Origin: UBA1205 sp045534635 | Lineage (GTDB): Bacteria; Bacteroidota; Bacteroidia; Bacteroidales; WCHB1-69 | Direction: 5' to 3' | Assembly (NCBI GenBank): GCA_045534635.1 | Contig: JAZSKB010000005.1 | Span: 58,141-122,140 of the forward strand | DNA length: 64,000 nt | In this document: positions 1 through 8,358 of the stretch, in pieces | Position numbering within the stretch: position 1 is the stretch's first letter | How the letters are laid out: each line of letters opens with the position of its first letter | Position numbers and translations under genes: made by a program | The notes under the pieces: generated by a model | Database searches by the model: none | What the model was told of the DNA's origin: nothing | Seen by the model: only the letters and a program-made list of their open reading frames with translations

Positions 1-2004
1 CGCCACCTTGTCCATCTCGTCCTCCAACTTCTGTTTCAATTCTTGGTTGGCCAACTCTTCCAAAATGTCCTTGGCAAAACTCAAGTCGCTGTCCAATTCT
101 GCTTTCGTGGCATAGCCCACAAGGGTATTGCCGCAACGGATGTTGAAGTCGATGTCGGGCAAGGGGTCAAGACCGAGGTTGTCCTCGCACTTGTTCACCT
201 CCACCACGGCCACCATCTTCAGAAAGAGGCGCAACTTGGCAATCTCGGTAGCCTCCACCATAATGTCAACACCATAAAGGTTGTGCAAAATGATGCTCTT
301 GTAGATGAAATACTGGATGTTGCTGCGGTATTTGTGCTCAATCTCCTGCAACTCGTCCTTAAACAGGTTGGGGTTTTTGTCCCGAAAGTCATACATCTTT
401 GCAATGCAGACCTCATACAAAGGCTCAAGGATATTCAGCGCGGCAAAGAGGAATGCGCCCGAGCCGCAAGTGGGGTCAAGAATGGTCACCTTTTGCAATT
501 CGGCATAGAAATGCTTCACCAACAGATGGTCGTCGGTGTGGTTCAGCAAGTCGTAAACGAACTGGCGGATGTCAAGGTTGTAGGTAATGAAATCGTTGAT
601 GTTTGTTATCTCGCCGTTTTCAATCTTCGCCTTGATGCTGTTGTAACGCTGCAAACGCTCGATGGTTTCGCGCCAAATCTCGGTGGGCAAGGCAAAAGCC
701 TCCGGGGTGCGGTCATTCCAATGCTTGCGGCGTTCCAAGAGATTGGGTTGCCGGGTATCGAGGCCAATGGCAATCTCTTCAGGAATCTCCAAACCCGCAC
801 CTTTCTTCACAGCGTCAAACACATAGCGGTCGCCGTTCTGTTTGAGGAAAGCCCACACCTCGCCGTTGGGCTTGAAGGGTTTTTCGTCGTGCTTGCGTGT
901 GGCATCCATCAGATAGGGAACGATGGTGTTGTGCCCGATGTATTCGGTGATGTCCTCCTTGGTGTAGTAGGCTCCCATTTGAGCGCGGTCGTTGATGTAT
1001 TGCTCAAAGATATAGCCCAGCACATCGGGGTTGATGTCCTTGCCTGTGGCGGTGAGGCGGTCGTCGAGGTGCCAATGCCACTTGTCGAAGAAGTCGAACA
1101 GTCTGTCGAAAGCGTCGTCGGCAATGTCGAGTTCGGCATAATCCTGTTCAATCTGATGCACATCGAACATACCGCCGTTGAGATAGGGAATGCGGCCATA
1201 CACATTTTCGAAATCGCGGTCGTGTTTCGGCGTGTTCAGTCCGCCGTGGAAAAGGGTGGTCAGAAAACCTTTGTAGAAACTGCTGAAGAAGCGGTTTTCG
1301 CCTCGCTCTTGTTTCGTCCATTCCAACTTGTTGCGCAGATAGTTCACATCACCGTCGAGGAAGCCTTTTTTCTGTATGAAATAGCAGAACATCAGCCGGT
1401 TGAGCATTACCGAGGTGTACCATTGCTTGTTGCGGTTGTCCTTGTCGGCAATCTGGTCGTCGATGCCCGAAATGAACTTGGCGAAGTTGGTGTGCTCTTT
1501 CTTGAAGCCTGTATAGAAGTCCTTGGTGACCTTTTCGGAATTGACGATGAAGGCAGCCTGCACCCGTTCCACCACATCCATGATGGTGGTCAGTTCATCC
1601 AAATCGAAGCATAAACCTTCCATTTTTTCGAACAGAAACCCCGCTGCTTCCGCATCAATGTATTCCACGATGACAATATCTCGCTTCTCCACCTTTTTCA
1701 CAGGGACGGCCCAAAGATGGGGACAAGTGCCTTTCTGCATGAAGATGCAGATATAGTCATTGGCTGAACGACGTAGTTTTGTGTCGAATTTCTTACACAA
1801 CGAAGATGTTGGCAGATTGTCCACCTCACAAGTGAGCACTTGGAAGCCGTTGCGTTCGGCAATTAGATTAAATTCATAAGACGTTTCGTCCACTATAATG
1901 TCGAAATGTGTTTGTCCTTGTGGGTTGTTCCAGCCCATTTCCGTAATGAACAGCTCATGAAAATTGCTTTCTGAAACGTATTGGTTAAAGGTCCGTCTGT
2001 TCAT
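1..2004 (-). CDS. Eco57I-type adenine-specific DNA methylase (partial, runs off left edge)
   Basis: The minus-strand frame is open from an ATG at 2002-2004 to the window edge (668 codons), so the C-terminus is missing. Reading the reverse complement gives an N-terminal region rich in aromatic and charged residues. The SAM-binding motif I, DPTCGSGAFLF, follows near residues 510-520 (about 441-480). After it comes a segment ending in RCGNTLVG, typical of Eco57I/PglX-like N6-adenine methylases; the catalytic NPPY/F motif would lie off the edge. The start overlaps the stop of the upstream Bro-N gene by 20 bases, so the two are translationally coupled and belong to one operon with the PLD helicase. 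Inferred role: modification subunit, perhaps also carrying target recognition, of a restriction or defence system. GC is clearly higher than in the rest of the window, which suggests transfer. Confidence 0.85.
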   Translation of the reverse strand, partial: MNRRTFNQYVSESNFHELFITEMGWNNPQGQTHFDIIVDETSYEFNLIAERNGFQVLTCEVDNLPTSSLCKKFDTKLRRSANDYICIFMQKGTCPHLWAVPVKKVEKRDIVIVEYIDAEAAGFLFEKMEGLCFDLDELTTIMDVVERVQAAFIVNSEKVTKDFYTGFKKEHTNFAKFISGIDDQIADKDNRNKQWYTSVMLNRLMFCYFIQKKGFLDGDVNYLRNKLEWTKQERGENRFFSSFYKGFLTTLFHGGLNTPKHDRDFENVYGRIPYLNGGMFDVHQIEQDYAELDIADDAFDRLFDFFDKWHWHLDDRLTATGKDINPDVLGYIFEQYINDRAQMGAYYTKEDITEYIGHNTIVPYLMDATRKHDEKPFKPNGEVWAFLKQNGDRYVFDAVKKGAGLEIPEEIAIGLDTRQPNLLERRKHWNDRTPEAFALPTEIWRETIERLQRYNSIKAKIENGEITNINDFITYNLDIRQFVYDLLNHTDDHLLVKHFYAELQKVTILDPTCGSGAFLFAALNILEPLYEVCIAKMYDFRDKNPNLFKDELQEIEHKYRSNIQYFIYKSIILHNLYGVDIMVEATEIAKLRLFLKMVAVVEVNKCEDNLGLDPLPDIDFNIRCGNTLVGYATKAELDSDLSFAKDILEELANQELKQKLEDEMDKVA

Positions 2005-2863
2005 TGTAGGTGTCGTTGTTTGTCGAATCAGTTTGTTCCGGGAGCAAGTAGTCGCTGGCCTTTGCTGGCGAGATAACGCTATGCCCCAGTTGGTTTTCCA
2101 ATTGTTTGCGTGCGACTTTGGCCACACTGCCGCCATCCTTTGCAACCTTGGCCTGCTGTTGGAAACCTTGCGGGTCGCGTTGTTTGGAAAGTTCCGTGGC
2201 CGATGCTTCCGCCAAAATGTTGAAGGCAATTTCGAGGTTGGTCATATTGTCGCGCAAGTTCTCTTTTTTCAAGCCTTTGAACTGCTTGTATTGCTTGGTC
2301 GTGAAGCCGCTCCATTCTCGAGTGATGATGTCGGTAAGCGAAGCATATTCCAAGCCTTCCTTTACGCCAGTGCGTTTCCATTCATCGGTGAGTTCTTTCC
2401 TCACCTCGATTGACTTGATGCGCTGGTTGATCCAAGCATCACTGTAGCCCAATCGTTTGTAGTCGATGATGGCCTGGTCGATACTCCTTTCCGGGTCTTG
2501 CATTTGGTCGATGCGCTGGCTGGCCACTTGGGCCATCCATTGCTTGAAAGGCTCGACCTTGGGCGAAGGGATGGATTGGATGAGGCGGAAAAGTTGCTCT
2601 GTATCAGCAACATCAGTCATTCGCATCTTGCCATCAGCAGCAAGAAGTTTCAACTGGTGACAATTTGTCACCGTTTCATTTCCTTCTTCTTTTAGTCTTT
2701 GCTTTAATTTGTTCCAGTATTTACGTGCGGTCAAGACGTCTTTGCTGTCCGTAAGTACAGCACACACATCCACAATGGAAAAATACCATTTCTCTTCTTG
2801 GTCGTCCCAAACGGTACGGACCTTTTTTTGTTCAAACAGTTGTAATGCTTCTCGTTTAGTCAT
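1985..2863 (-). CDS. Bro-N (phage antirepressor-like) domain protein in a restriction operon
   Basis: 292 aa. The first ~100 residues resemble the Bro-N fold of baculovirus and phage antirepressors (a WYFSIVDVCAVLTDS segment followed by an aromatic and basic helix region). The rest is a charged, mostly helical tail seen in Bacteroidota Bro-N proteins. No nuclease or methylase motif is visible. It lies 17 bases downstream of the PLD-helicase gene and its stop overlaps the methylase start, so the three genes are probably one transcript. In phages Bro-N proteins act as DNA-binding or antirepressor factors; here a regulatory or DNA-binding role in the defence operon is inferred. High GC, like its neighbours. 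Confidence 0.7.
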   Translation of the reverse strand: MTKREALQLFEQKKVRTVWDDQEEKWYFSIVDVCAVLTDSKDVLTARKYWNKLKQRLKEEGNETVTNCHQLKLLAADGKMRMTDVADTEQLFRLIQSIPSPKVEPFKQWMAQVASQRIDQMQDPERSIDQAIIDYKRLGYSDAWINQRIKSIEVRKELTDEWKRTGVKEGLEYASLTDIITREWSGFTTKQYKQFKGLKKENLRDNMTNLEIAFNILAEASATELSKQRDPQGFQQQAKVAKDGGSVAKVARKQLENQLGHSVISPAKASDYLLPEQTDSTNNDTYNEQTDL

Positions 2864-2880
2864 ATCTCAAATGTTTTTAT

Positions 2881-5800
2881 TCATTTTTTCAGCCCCATCG
2901 AACAAATGATGACAGGGTCTTTGTGCTTGGTCTTGTCTTCATCGACACGGCACAAGTTGCCGTTCTTGTACATTTCGATGACCGTGTCCACGATGTCGTC
3001 TTGTGAGCTGCCCGTGCGCATCATGCGACCAAGGATGAACTTGGAATTCTCGAGCAAAGGATAGTTGTAGATTTGGTCGATGGCGAACTTCAGGAACTCT
3101 TTCTTGTCTTGATTGAAGATGTCATCGGGTTGCTCGTAATAATGGTTTAACAATTCGTAAATTCGGCGTTTGGTGCTGAAACGGCTGCCAAGGATGCCGC
3201 CTACATTGGTGTTTTCTGTGTGGATATTCTTGACGGCCTTGTCAACTAATTCCAAATGGTTGTCTTGCGGCTCCAAACGAGGTTCATCGATAGCGCAAGC
3301 CATAGCCTGCAAGATGCGTTTCTGCGATTGGCTCACCATATCGCCCTTGGAATTGTACCACGAAAGCACATCAAAGTCGTTGAATGTGCGGGCGTAGGTA
3401 ATCACGCCGTCCTCCAATCCGTTTGGTGCGGCTTTGGTGGAATAGACGATGTTGCTCAATTCGGGAATGATTTGATTCAATTTGGGATTGGCATCGGTGG
3501 CATTTTTCCAGATTTGCCAAGCCTGCGACCCAAGGTCAACATCGGTGTCGTCCTCATCTTCGTCCAGACTACCGCTCTTTTCGTTGTACATATCGCACAA
3601 GTTCTGCTCGTTGCCCTCAAAGAAGACCTCATCACTTCCAACGATGTTGGCATTCTCATTGATGCGGTCGTTCAACCTGCGGCGCAAGCGGATAATCTCC
3701 TCTACCTTGTCGGCAGGGAAGAACGAATAGCAGAAAATCTGTTCAGAGCTTTGGTCGATACGGTCCACACGTCCCGCACGTTGAATCAATCGGATGATGG
3801 CCCAAGGCAAATCATAGTTGACGATAACGTGGGCATCCTGCAAGTTTTGTCCTTCACTGAGCACGTCGGTTGCAATGAGTACCCTCAATTCGTTTTCCTT
3901 TGCCACATCGGCCTTGTTGCTGATGGGCGAGAAACGGTCGACGATGGCGGTGGGATTCTGTGAATTGCCCGTAGCCTTGTCGATTTGGGTCAAGCCACGC
4001 TTTTTCAACTGATGATAGACATAGTTGGCCGTGTCGGAATATTGGGTGAAAACGATCACTTTCTCGCCTTTGTGCGTCTTGTTAATCAAGTCTTCCAATT
4101 CGTCCAGCTTCTGGTCGGTCTTTGGGTTCCAATCGCCACACAAGTTGATCATCTTAATCAAGGTCTCGCAGTCTTTGTTGAGCTTTTGTTTCAGTGTCCG
4201 CTTGAAATATTTTGAATCAATCCATTGGACGTTTTTCTTCCCAACCAAGCTGTTGTAATATTCCTCCGCCTTTTTCATATACACTTTCAAATCATTGGGA
4301 ATCTTGATAAGCTCGTCGCCCGAAGCACGTTCTTCATCTTCGTTGTCGTGTTCGAAAATGTCGTTGATGTCGGCATCGTCCAAATAATCTTCGGGGAAGG
4401 TATTTTCATCGCCTATGGGCAAACGGAGCTTGTTTTCGATGGCATAGATGAAAACGGCGTTGCGCAAGATATGGCGGAAGATGGTGAGCAAGAAAGAGAA
4501 GCCGCTGCTGTCGATACGTTTGAAGAAAGTGCTTTTGCAAAAGCCCATCATTCGCACTCCGGCACGGGATAAGTTTTCGATGATGGTTTGTTCGAATTTG
4601 GAAGCCTCTTTGGCATTGTTTTCATCTAAATAATGTATCAAACCATAACGAGGCAATTCCAAGCTCTCCATCATAGCAATCATATTCTCGGAATACAAGC
4701 GGCTGTATTGGTCGCCTGCCACCGTCTTGAACTTGATGACCTTGGGAACGCGGTCGGGGAAATAGGATTTATGCCCGTCCTTGAACTCCAGATATTTTCG
4801 GCCATTACTTGGGTCGGTTTTGGCATAGTTCTCTTTGATGAAAGTGCGGGTGCGACGTACCAAAAACAACTTCATCAGTTCTTGCCAGTCCTCTTGACAT
4901 TCGCTTCGCTCAAACGCTTTGATGCTGCGGATAAAGTCCTCGTGCTTTTCATTGAACTTCCGCTCGCCGCCCAACTGTCGGATATAGGCTTCTGGGCGAA
5001 TGCCCAAGTCGGCATCATCGTCAATGAATAAGCGGAGTTGATTGCTCAAGTCTTGATAATGCTTGTTGTAGGGTGTGGCCGTCAACAACAAGACTTTGCA
5101 ATCTTGCTTTTGTATGAGGTCTTTGATGTTTTTGTAACGGACACCTTGATTGTTGCGCAGATTGTGGCTTTCGTCAACGATAATCAGGCGGTAATAACGG
5201 GCGTTATCCACATCAATCGGCTTGGCCATCGACATAATATCCGCCTTCAAATCGTATTCTTTCCGATACTTTGCCCACATCTCTTGCAAATTGGCTGGAC
5301 AGATAATCAAAGTGTTGCTGCCGAAACTGTTTTCATACATTTTGGCAATGGCACAGGCCGTGATGGTCTTTCCCAAGCCTACTACATCGCCAATCATCGT
5401 GCCACCGCGCTTGTCGTTGTTTAGGTGCCGAGCAGCAATCTTCACAGCGGTTTGCTGGAATTCGAACAAAGAATTGCGGAACTCTTGTGGAATTGAAAAC
5501 TCCTTGATGCCCAAACGAGCCTCCTCGCTAAGGTGGTACGCTGTCTTCAGATAGATATAATAAGGTGGGATTATCTTTTCACCAGCCCAACTGTTATCGA
5601 TGATTTCGATGAGTTCCTTGGTAATATCCAAGCAAAACTTGTCTTCCCAACGGTCGTCAAACCAACGGGAAAGTTTTTCGGCGCTGTCGCTGTCGCCAAA
5701 CTCAGCGTTCAGCTCACCTTGTTTGGTCAAGCCTGAGTAGGTCAAGTTGCTGCTACCCATAATGGCTTGAATCTTGTTGAAGTTGTCGTCGGGCCGATGG

Positions 5801-6255
5801 GCAAGATAGAGTTTTGCATGAAGCGACTCACGAAGATACAACTTCACGCACACCTTTTCGTCCTTCATTTGGGCGGAAAGACGACGCAAGGTAAACTCAT
5901 CCTGTTTGGTCGGCAAGCCCAATTGCAGTTGTCGTTTGAAATCGCGAGCAATCTCCAACTTGCATTGGGCAACATAGTTGGCATCGGGCAATGTCTTGCC
6001 GGAATACAATTCCCGAATCAATTCTTCGGCGGGACGATGCATACCTATCAACAAGCGACACTTACGGAAATGCCGTTCATCATTTTCATAGACATAATCC
6101 CCTTCAAGTGAATCGATTTGATCGACCACAAGGTTCCATCCACGGAGGTTGAAGTAACCCACACAGAAGTCCACACGTTTCACTCCGACATTGGTTATAA
6201 TGCCTTGTAACCCCTCGGAAAACTTGATGTCAATATTGTCGTATATTCTTGCCAT
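2881..6255 (-). CDS. PLD nuclease-SNF2 helicase fusion protein (putative restriction/defence effector)
   Basis: 1124 aa. The N-terminal phospholipase D-like nuclease domain shows HAKLY at residues 146-150 and GSSN at 167-170, an HxK...GSxN signature. It is followed by a two-lobed SNF2-type helicase: Walker A GDVVGLGKT at 289-297, DESH box at 361-364, motif III LLLTATPYN near 395, and motif VI QRAGRVDR near 830. A helical C-terminal region of about 250 residues follows. One HKD motif suggests that PLD function needs a dimer. The gene heads a three-gene minus-strand operon (Bro-N, Eco57I-type methylase), preceded by a -7 element at 6338-6345. Such nuclease-translocase proteins next to an adenine methylase resemble the restriction half of type I/ISP-like or DISARM-like systems. 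That role is inferred; the domains are clear. Confidence 0.85.
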   Translation of the reverse strand: MARIYDNIDIKFSEGLQGIITNVGVKRVDFCVGYFNLRGWNLVVDQIDSLEGDYVYENDERHFRKCRLLIGMHRPAEELIRELYSGKTLPDANYVAQCKLEIARDFKRQLQLGLPTKQDEFTLRRLSAQMKDEKVCVKLYLRESLHAKLYLAHRPDDNFNKIQAIMGSSNLTYSGLTKQGELNAEFGDSDSAEKLSRWFDDRWEDKFCLDITKELIEIIDNSWAGEKIIPPYYIYLKTAYHLSEEARLGIKEFSIPQEFRNSLFEFQQTAVKIAARHLNNDKRGGTMIGDVVGLGKTITACAIAKMYENSFGSNTLIICPANLQEMWAKYRKEYDLKADIMSMAKPIDVDNARYYRLIIVDESHNLRNNQGVRYKNIKDLIQKQDCKVLLLTATPYNKHYQDLSNQLRLFIDDDADLGIRPEAYIRQLGGERKFNEKHEDFIRSIKAFERSECQEDWQELMKLFLVRRTRTFIKENYAKTDPSNGRKYLEFKDGHKSYFPDRVPKVIKFKTVAGDQYSRLYSENMIAMMESLELPRYGLIHYLDENNAKEASKFEQTIIENLSRAGVRMMGFCKSTFFKRIDSSGFSFLLTIFRHILRNAVFIYAIENKLRLPIGDENTFPEDYLDDADINDIFEHDNEDEERASGDELIKIPNDLKVYMKKAEEYYNSLVGKKNVQWIDSKYFKRTLKQKLNKDCETLIKMINLCGDWNPKTDQKLDELEDLINKTHKGEKVIVFTQYSDTANYVYHQLKKRGLTQIDKATGNSQNPTAIVDRFSPISNKADVAKENELRVLIATDVLSEGQNLQDAHVIVNYDLPWAIIRLIQRAGRVDRIDQSSEQIFCYSFFPADKVEEIIRLRRRLNDRINENANIVGSDEVFFEGNEQNLCDMYNEKSGSLDEDEDDTDVDLGSQAWQIWKNATDANPKLNQIIPELSNIVYSTKAAPNGLEDGVITYARTFNDFDVLSWYNSKGDMVSQSQKRILQAMACAIDEPRLEPQDNHLELVDKAVKNIHTENTNVGGILGSRFSTKRRIYELLNHYYEQPDDIFNQDKKEFLKFAIDQIYNYPLLENSKFILGRMMRTGSSQDDIVDTVIEMYKNGNLCRVDEDKTKHKDPVIICSMGLKK

Positions 6256-6337
6256 TATCTTTTATCAATTTAATCTATTAACCCCTTAAAACACAATACT
6301 AACTAATTTTGACTATTCTGTTTAACTTTTCAATATG

Positions 6338-6345
6338 CAAAGTTA
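6338..6345 (-). promoter_or_regulatory. Bacteroidota -7 promoter element of the defence operon
   Basis: On the minus strand this reads TAACTTTG (consensus TAnnTTTG), 83 bases upstream of the PLD-helicase ATG. It is the only such element before the three-gene operon. Confidence 0.5.
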
Positions 6346-6355
6346 TAAAAAAAAA

Positions 6356-6496
6356 TGACAAAATTTCACAAAATTAAAAAAAATATGTCCGGTCTGCGGT
6401 GGTTTTTTGATTAAACGCAAAGATAAAAACGGACACCGTTTTATCGGCTGCACCAACTATCCGTATTGCACCTACTCCGAATCCATCAAAAAATGA
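6356..6496 (+). pseudogene. Relic of a topoisomerase-type C4 zinc-ribbon gene 3' end
   Basis: The plus-strand frame through 6386-6496 reads CPVCGGFLIKRKDKNGH, then RFIGCTNYPYCTYSES and a TGA stop at 6494-6496. That is a C4 zinc ribbon as found at the C-terminus of topoisomerase I and some helicases (Cx2C...Cx5C). The frame is closed upstream by a TGA at 6356-6358 and has no ATG. An ATG at 6355 is in another frame, and a one-base change in the poly-A run around 6377-6383 would join them. Codons end mostly in G or C, like the island to the left and unlike the genes to the right. I read it as the broken remnant of a gene at the island boundary. Confidence 0.6.
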
Positions 6497-6541
6497 AAAC
6501 TCTTCTCTTTTCCATCGATGGTAGGACAATATCTGTTTGTC

Positions 6542-7417
6542 CTAATTATCATTATTTATATCAACTCTTGTCCAGTAAGGGTAAATCATACCAACGTTAT
6601 CGCGGGAAATATATTGACCATTGATGAGATATGTTTTCCAAGGATAAATATTTTTTAATAAATTCTTCATCTGATCACTTAACTTTTCTATTTCTTGCCT
6701 TTCTCCTTGACGCCAAATAAATGCTTGGACTTTACAATCCACCAGATTTCCCAAGGAATCAACCTGAATAGGACTTATGAAAAACTCTAAACTATTTTCA
6801 TCGTTTAATTCCGGATAATCATCCAATTTTAAAGGTAATTTTGCCTTTACTTCTTCCTGTCCTTGATACCAAAGGTCATTAAGAGAAAAACCATCAATGA
6901 CCAACCTATTATGAAATGATTGCCGTTCTATTATCTGCCCTTGTTTTAAAGTAATCATTTGTTCTTGTTCGTAATTTATTGCTTCATACCAGAGCCCTTC
7001 TCCTCGGACAAACCTAATAGTACCATTCGTCCATGCAGCAAAAATCCCGTCCTTATCGTAATATTCTTTGAATATACGATGCATGTTGGCAGATGAAATA
7101 CAACGTTCATAACATTTCCCTATTCTTCTGTTGTTAATAAAAGTAACTGTGACCCTATCAAGATATAGTTTCTCATTTTTAATGTTCCAATAACAAGTAA
7201 ATCCATCAAGATTGTTGTCTAACATAATCGAACGACCTTTCGGTAATATTTTTAAAAGACTATGGTAAAGTTCTGAATTTTGCTCTATCGGTTGATTATA
7301 TGAAATCCACATTTTGCCATCTATAAAAATTATACTATTTTCTAACAAATAATCTTGTCCTATGGTATAATAACTTAAACCAATTGTTATCAGAATACAT
7401 ATAAATAATTTCTTCAT
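6542..7417 (-). CDS. Secreted protein of unknown function
   Basis: 291 aa starting with a Sec-type signal peptide (MKK followed by a hydrophobic run to about residue 20, ending IGQ). The mature part is rich in aromatic residues and looks mostly beta (many alternating hydrophobic stretches), with no catalytic motif I recognise. The C-terminal part (residues ~190-290) mentions no T9SS sorting domain, so it is probably periplasmic or outer-membrane associated. A TACTTTTG -7 element lies at 7438-7445. It is the first gene with the low-GC composition typical of the chromosome to the right of the island, and it is transcribed alone. Confidence 0.6.
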   Translation of the reverse strand: MKKLFICILITIGLSYYTIGQDYLLENSIIFIDGKMWISYNQPIEQNSELYHSLLKILPKGRSIMLDNNLDGFTCYWNIKNEKLYLDRVTVTFINNRRIGKCYERCISSANMHRIFKEYYDKDGIFAAWTNGTIRFVRGEGLWYEAINYEQEQMITLKQGQIIERQSFHNRLVIDGFSLNDLWYQGQEEVKAKLPLKLDDYPELNDENSLEFFISPIQVDSLGNLVDCKVQAFIWRQGERQEIEKLSDQMKNLLKNIYPWKTYLINGQYISRDNVGMIYPYWTRVDINNDN

Positions 7418-7437
7418 TTAAACCTATTTTTAAAACG

Positions 7438-7445
7438 CAAAAGTA
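7438..7445 (-). promoter_or_regulatory. -7 promoter element (TACTTTTG)
   Basis: Minus-strand TACTTTTG, 20 bases upstream of the ATG at 7417; matches TAnnTTTG. Confidence 0.5.
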
Positions 7446-7782
7446 ACATAAATATTTTATATTTGCAAATAGTCGCTAAAAATTTTGCGTATATACGCAT
7501 TTTTTATCACGTTATTATGCAACAAATTCTATGACTTTTGCAAGAATTTAGTGTGTTTCGATATTAAAAAACTTCTCGATAAGCATCAATGCCTTTTCGT
7601 TTCATCGGCATGACCTTCTACATTTTTTATAATTTCTTTGTAGCTGCTAATCTTTCGTCCATTTTTTTCCTTCGTATTCTAATTTCATTTTTTCAATAAC
7701 TACTTGATATACAATTCTATTCCTTGTAAAGCATCAGTCCAAAGAATACGAACATATTTTTCGATAATCCATTAATTATCAA
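7446..7782. other. Intergenic region with no intact gene
   Basis: No open frame of useful length and no clear RNA structure. On the minus strand short peptide-like stretches in several frames (about 7570-7760) look like a decayed coding sequence. They include KEIIKNVEGHADETKR-like text near 7590-7650, but I cannot assign a family. Confidence 0.3.
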
Positions 7783-8358
7783 CTATATAATTACTCCAAA
7801 TGAGAATGCGAGCATATCTTGATAATATTTACTACCTTTTTGAGCCCCCAAAGGCTTGATACTTTTTCTATAAGCAATATCAAAAGAGAAATTTGAAATA
7901 TCAAATCCAAGCCCTACAATAATATCCATATTGTGAGTATTTATGTGAGATTTATTGAATTGAATTTTATTGTCAGTAAATCGAACAACACCTCGATATT
8001 GAATACCAGCATTGATTCTTAACATTTTTTTTGTAGAAAAATCGTACCCATATACAAATAATATTGGCAAATTGATTTGTCCAATTTCGATTGCCGAAGA
8101 TGAATCTATGAAAAGATTACGAATTTGAAATTTATTGATAGCATAAATTATTCCCGCTTGAGCGTAAAATGTCTTACCTATCCGAACAAACGCTCCAAAT
8201 TCATAATTGATAGACCTACTTACCGCAAAATTTGAGCTAAACTCCTTTTGATGCAAAGGCACATCAAAACCAATATTAATGCCACCTCTCAGCAATCGTT
8301 GTGCATCTATTGAAAATGACAACAAAATCATTGATAAACAAATAAATATCTTCTTCAT
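7783..8358 (-). CDS. PorT-like outer-membrane beta-barrel protein
   Basis: 191 aa with a signal peptide (residues 1-19, cleavage after SIDA) and about eight amphipathic beta strands with alternating aromatic residues. It ends in a strand with a hydrophobic terminus, as in the PorT family / outer membrane beta-barrel domain of Bacteroidota. Its ATG overlaps the TAA of the topoisomerase IV A gene by one base (TAATG), so it is probably translated from the same transcript. The link to the topoisomerase is positional only; these small barrels rarely have known functions. It ends in a hydrophobic FGVII. Confidence 0.65.
   Translation of the reverse strand: MKKIFICLSMILLSFSIDAQRLLRGGINIGFDVPLHQKEFSSNFAVSRSINYEFGAFVRIGKTFYAQAGIIYAINKFQIRNLFIDSSSAIEIGQINLPILFVYGYDFSTKKMLRINAGIQYRGVVRFTDNKIQFNKSHINTHNMDIIVGLGFDISNFSFDIAYRKSIKPLGAQKGSKYYQDMLAFSFGVII

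Noticed and set aside
43..1614. Long plus-strand open frame (523 codons)
   Set aside because: It mirrors the minus-strand methylase, which carries a SAM motif; the plus frame has no family signature. GC-rich genes often leave such shadows.
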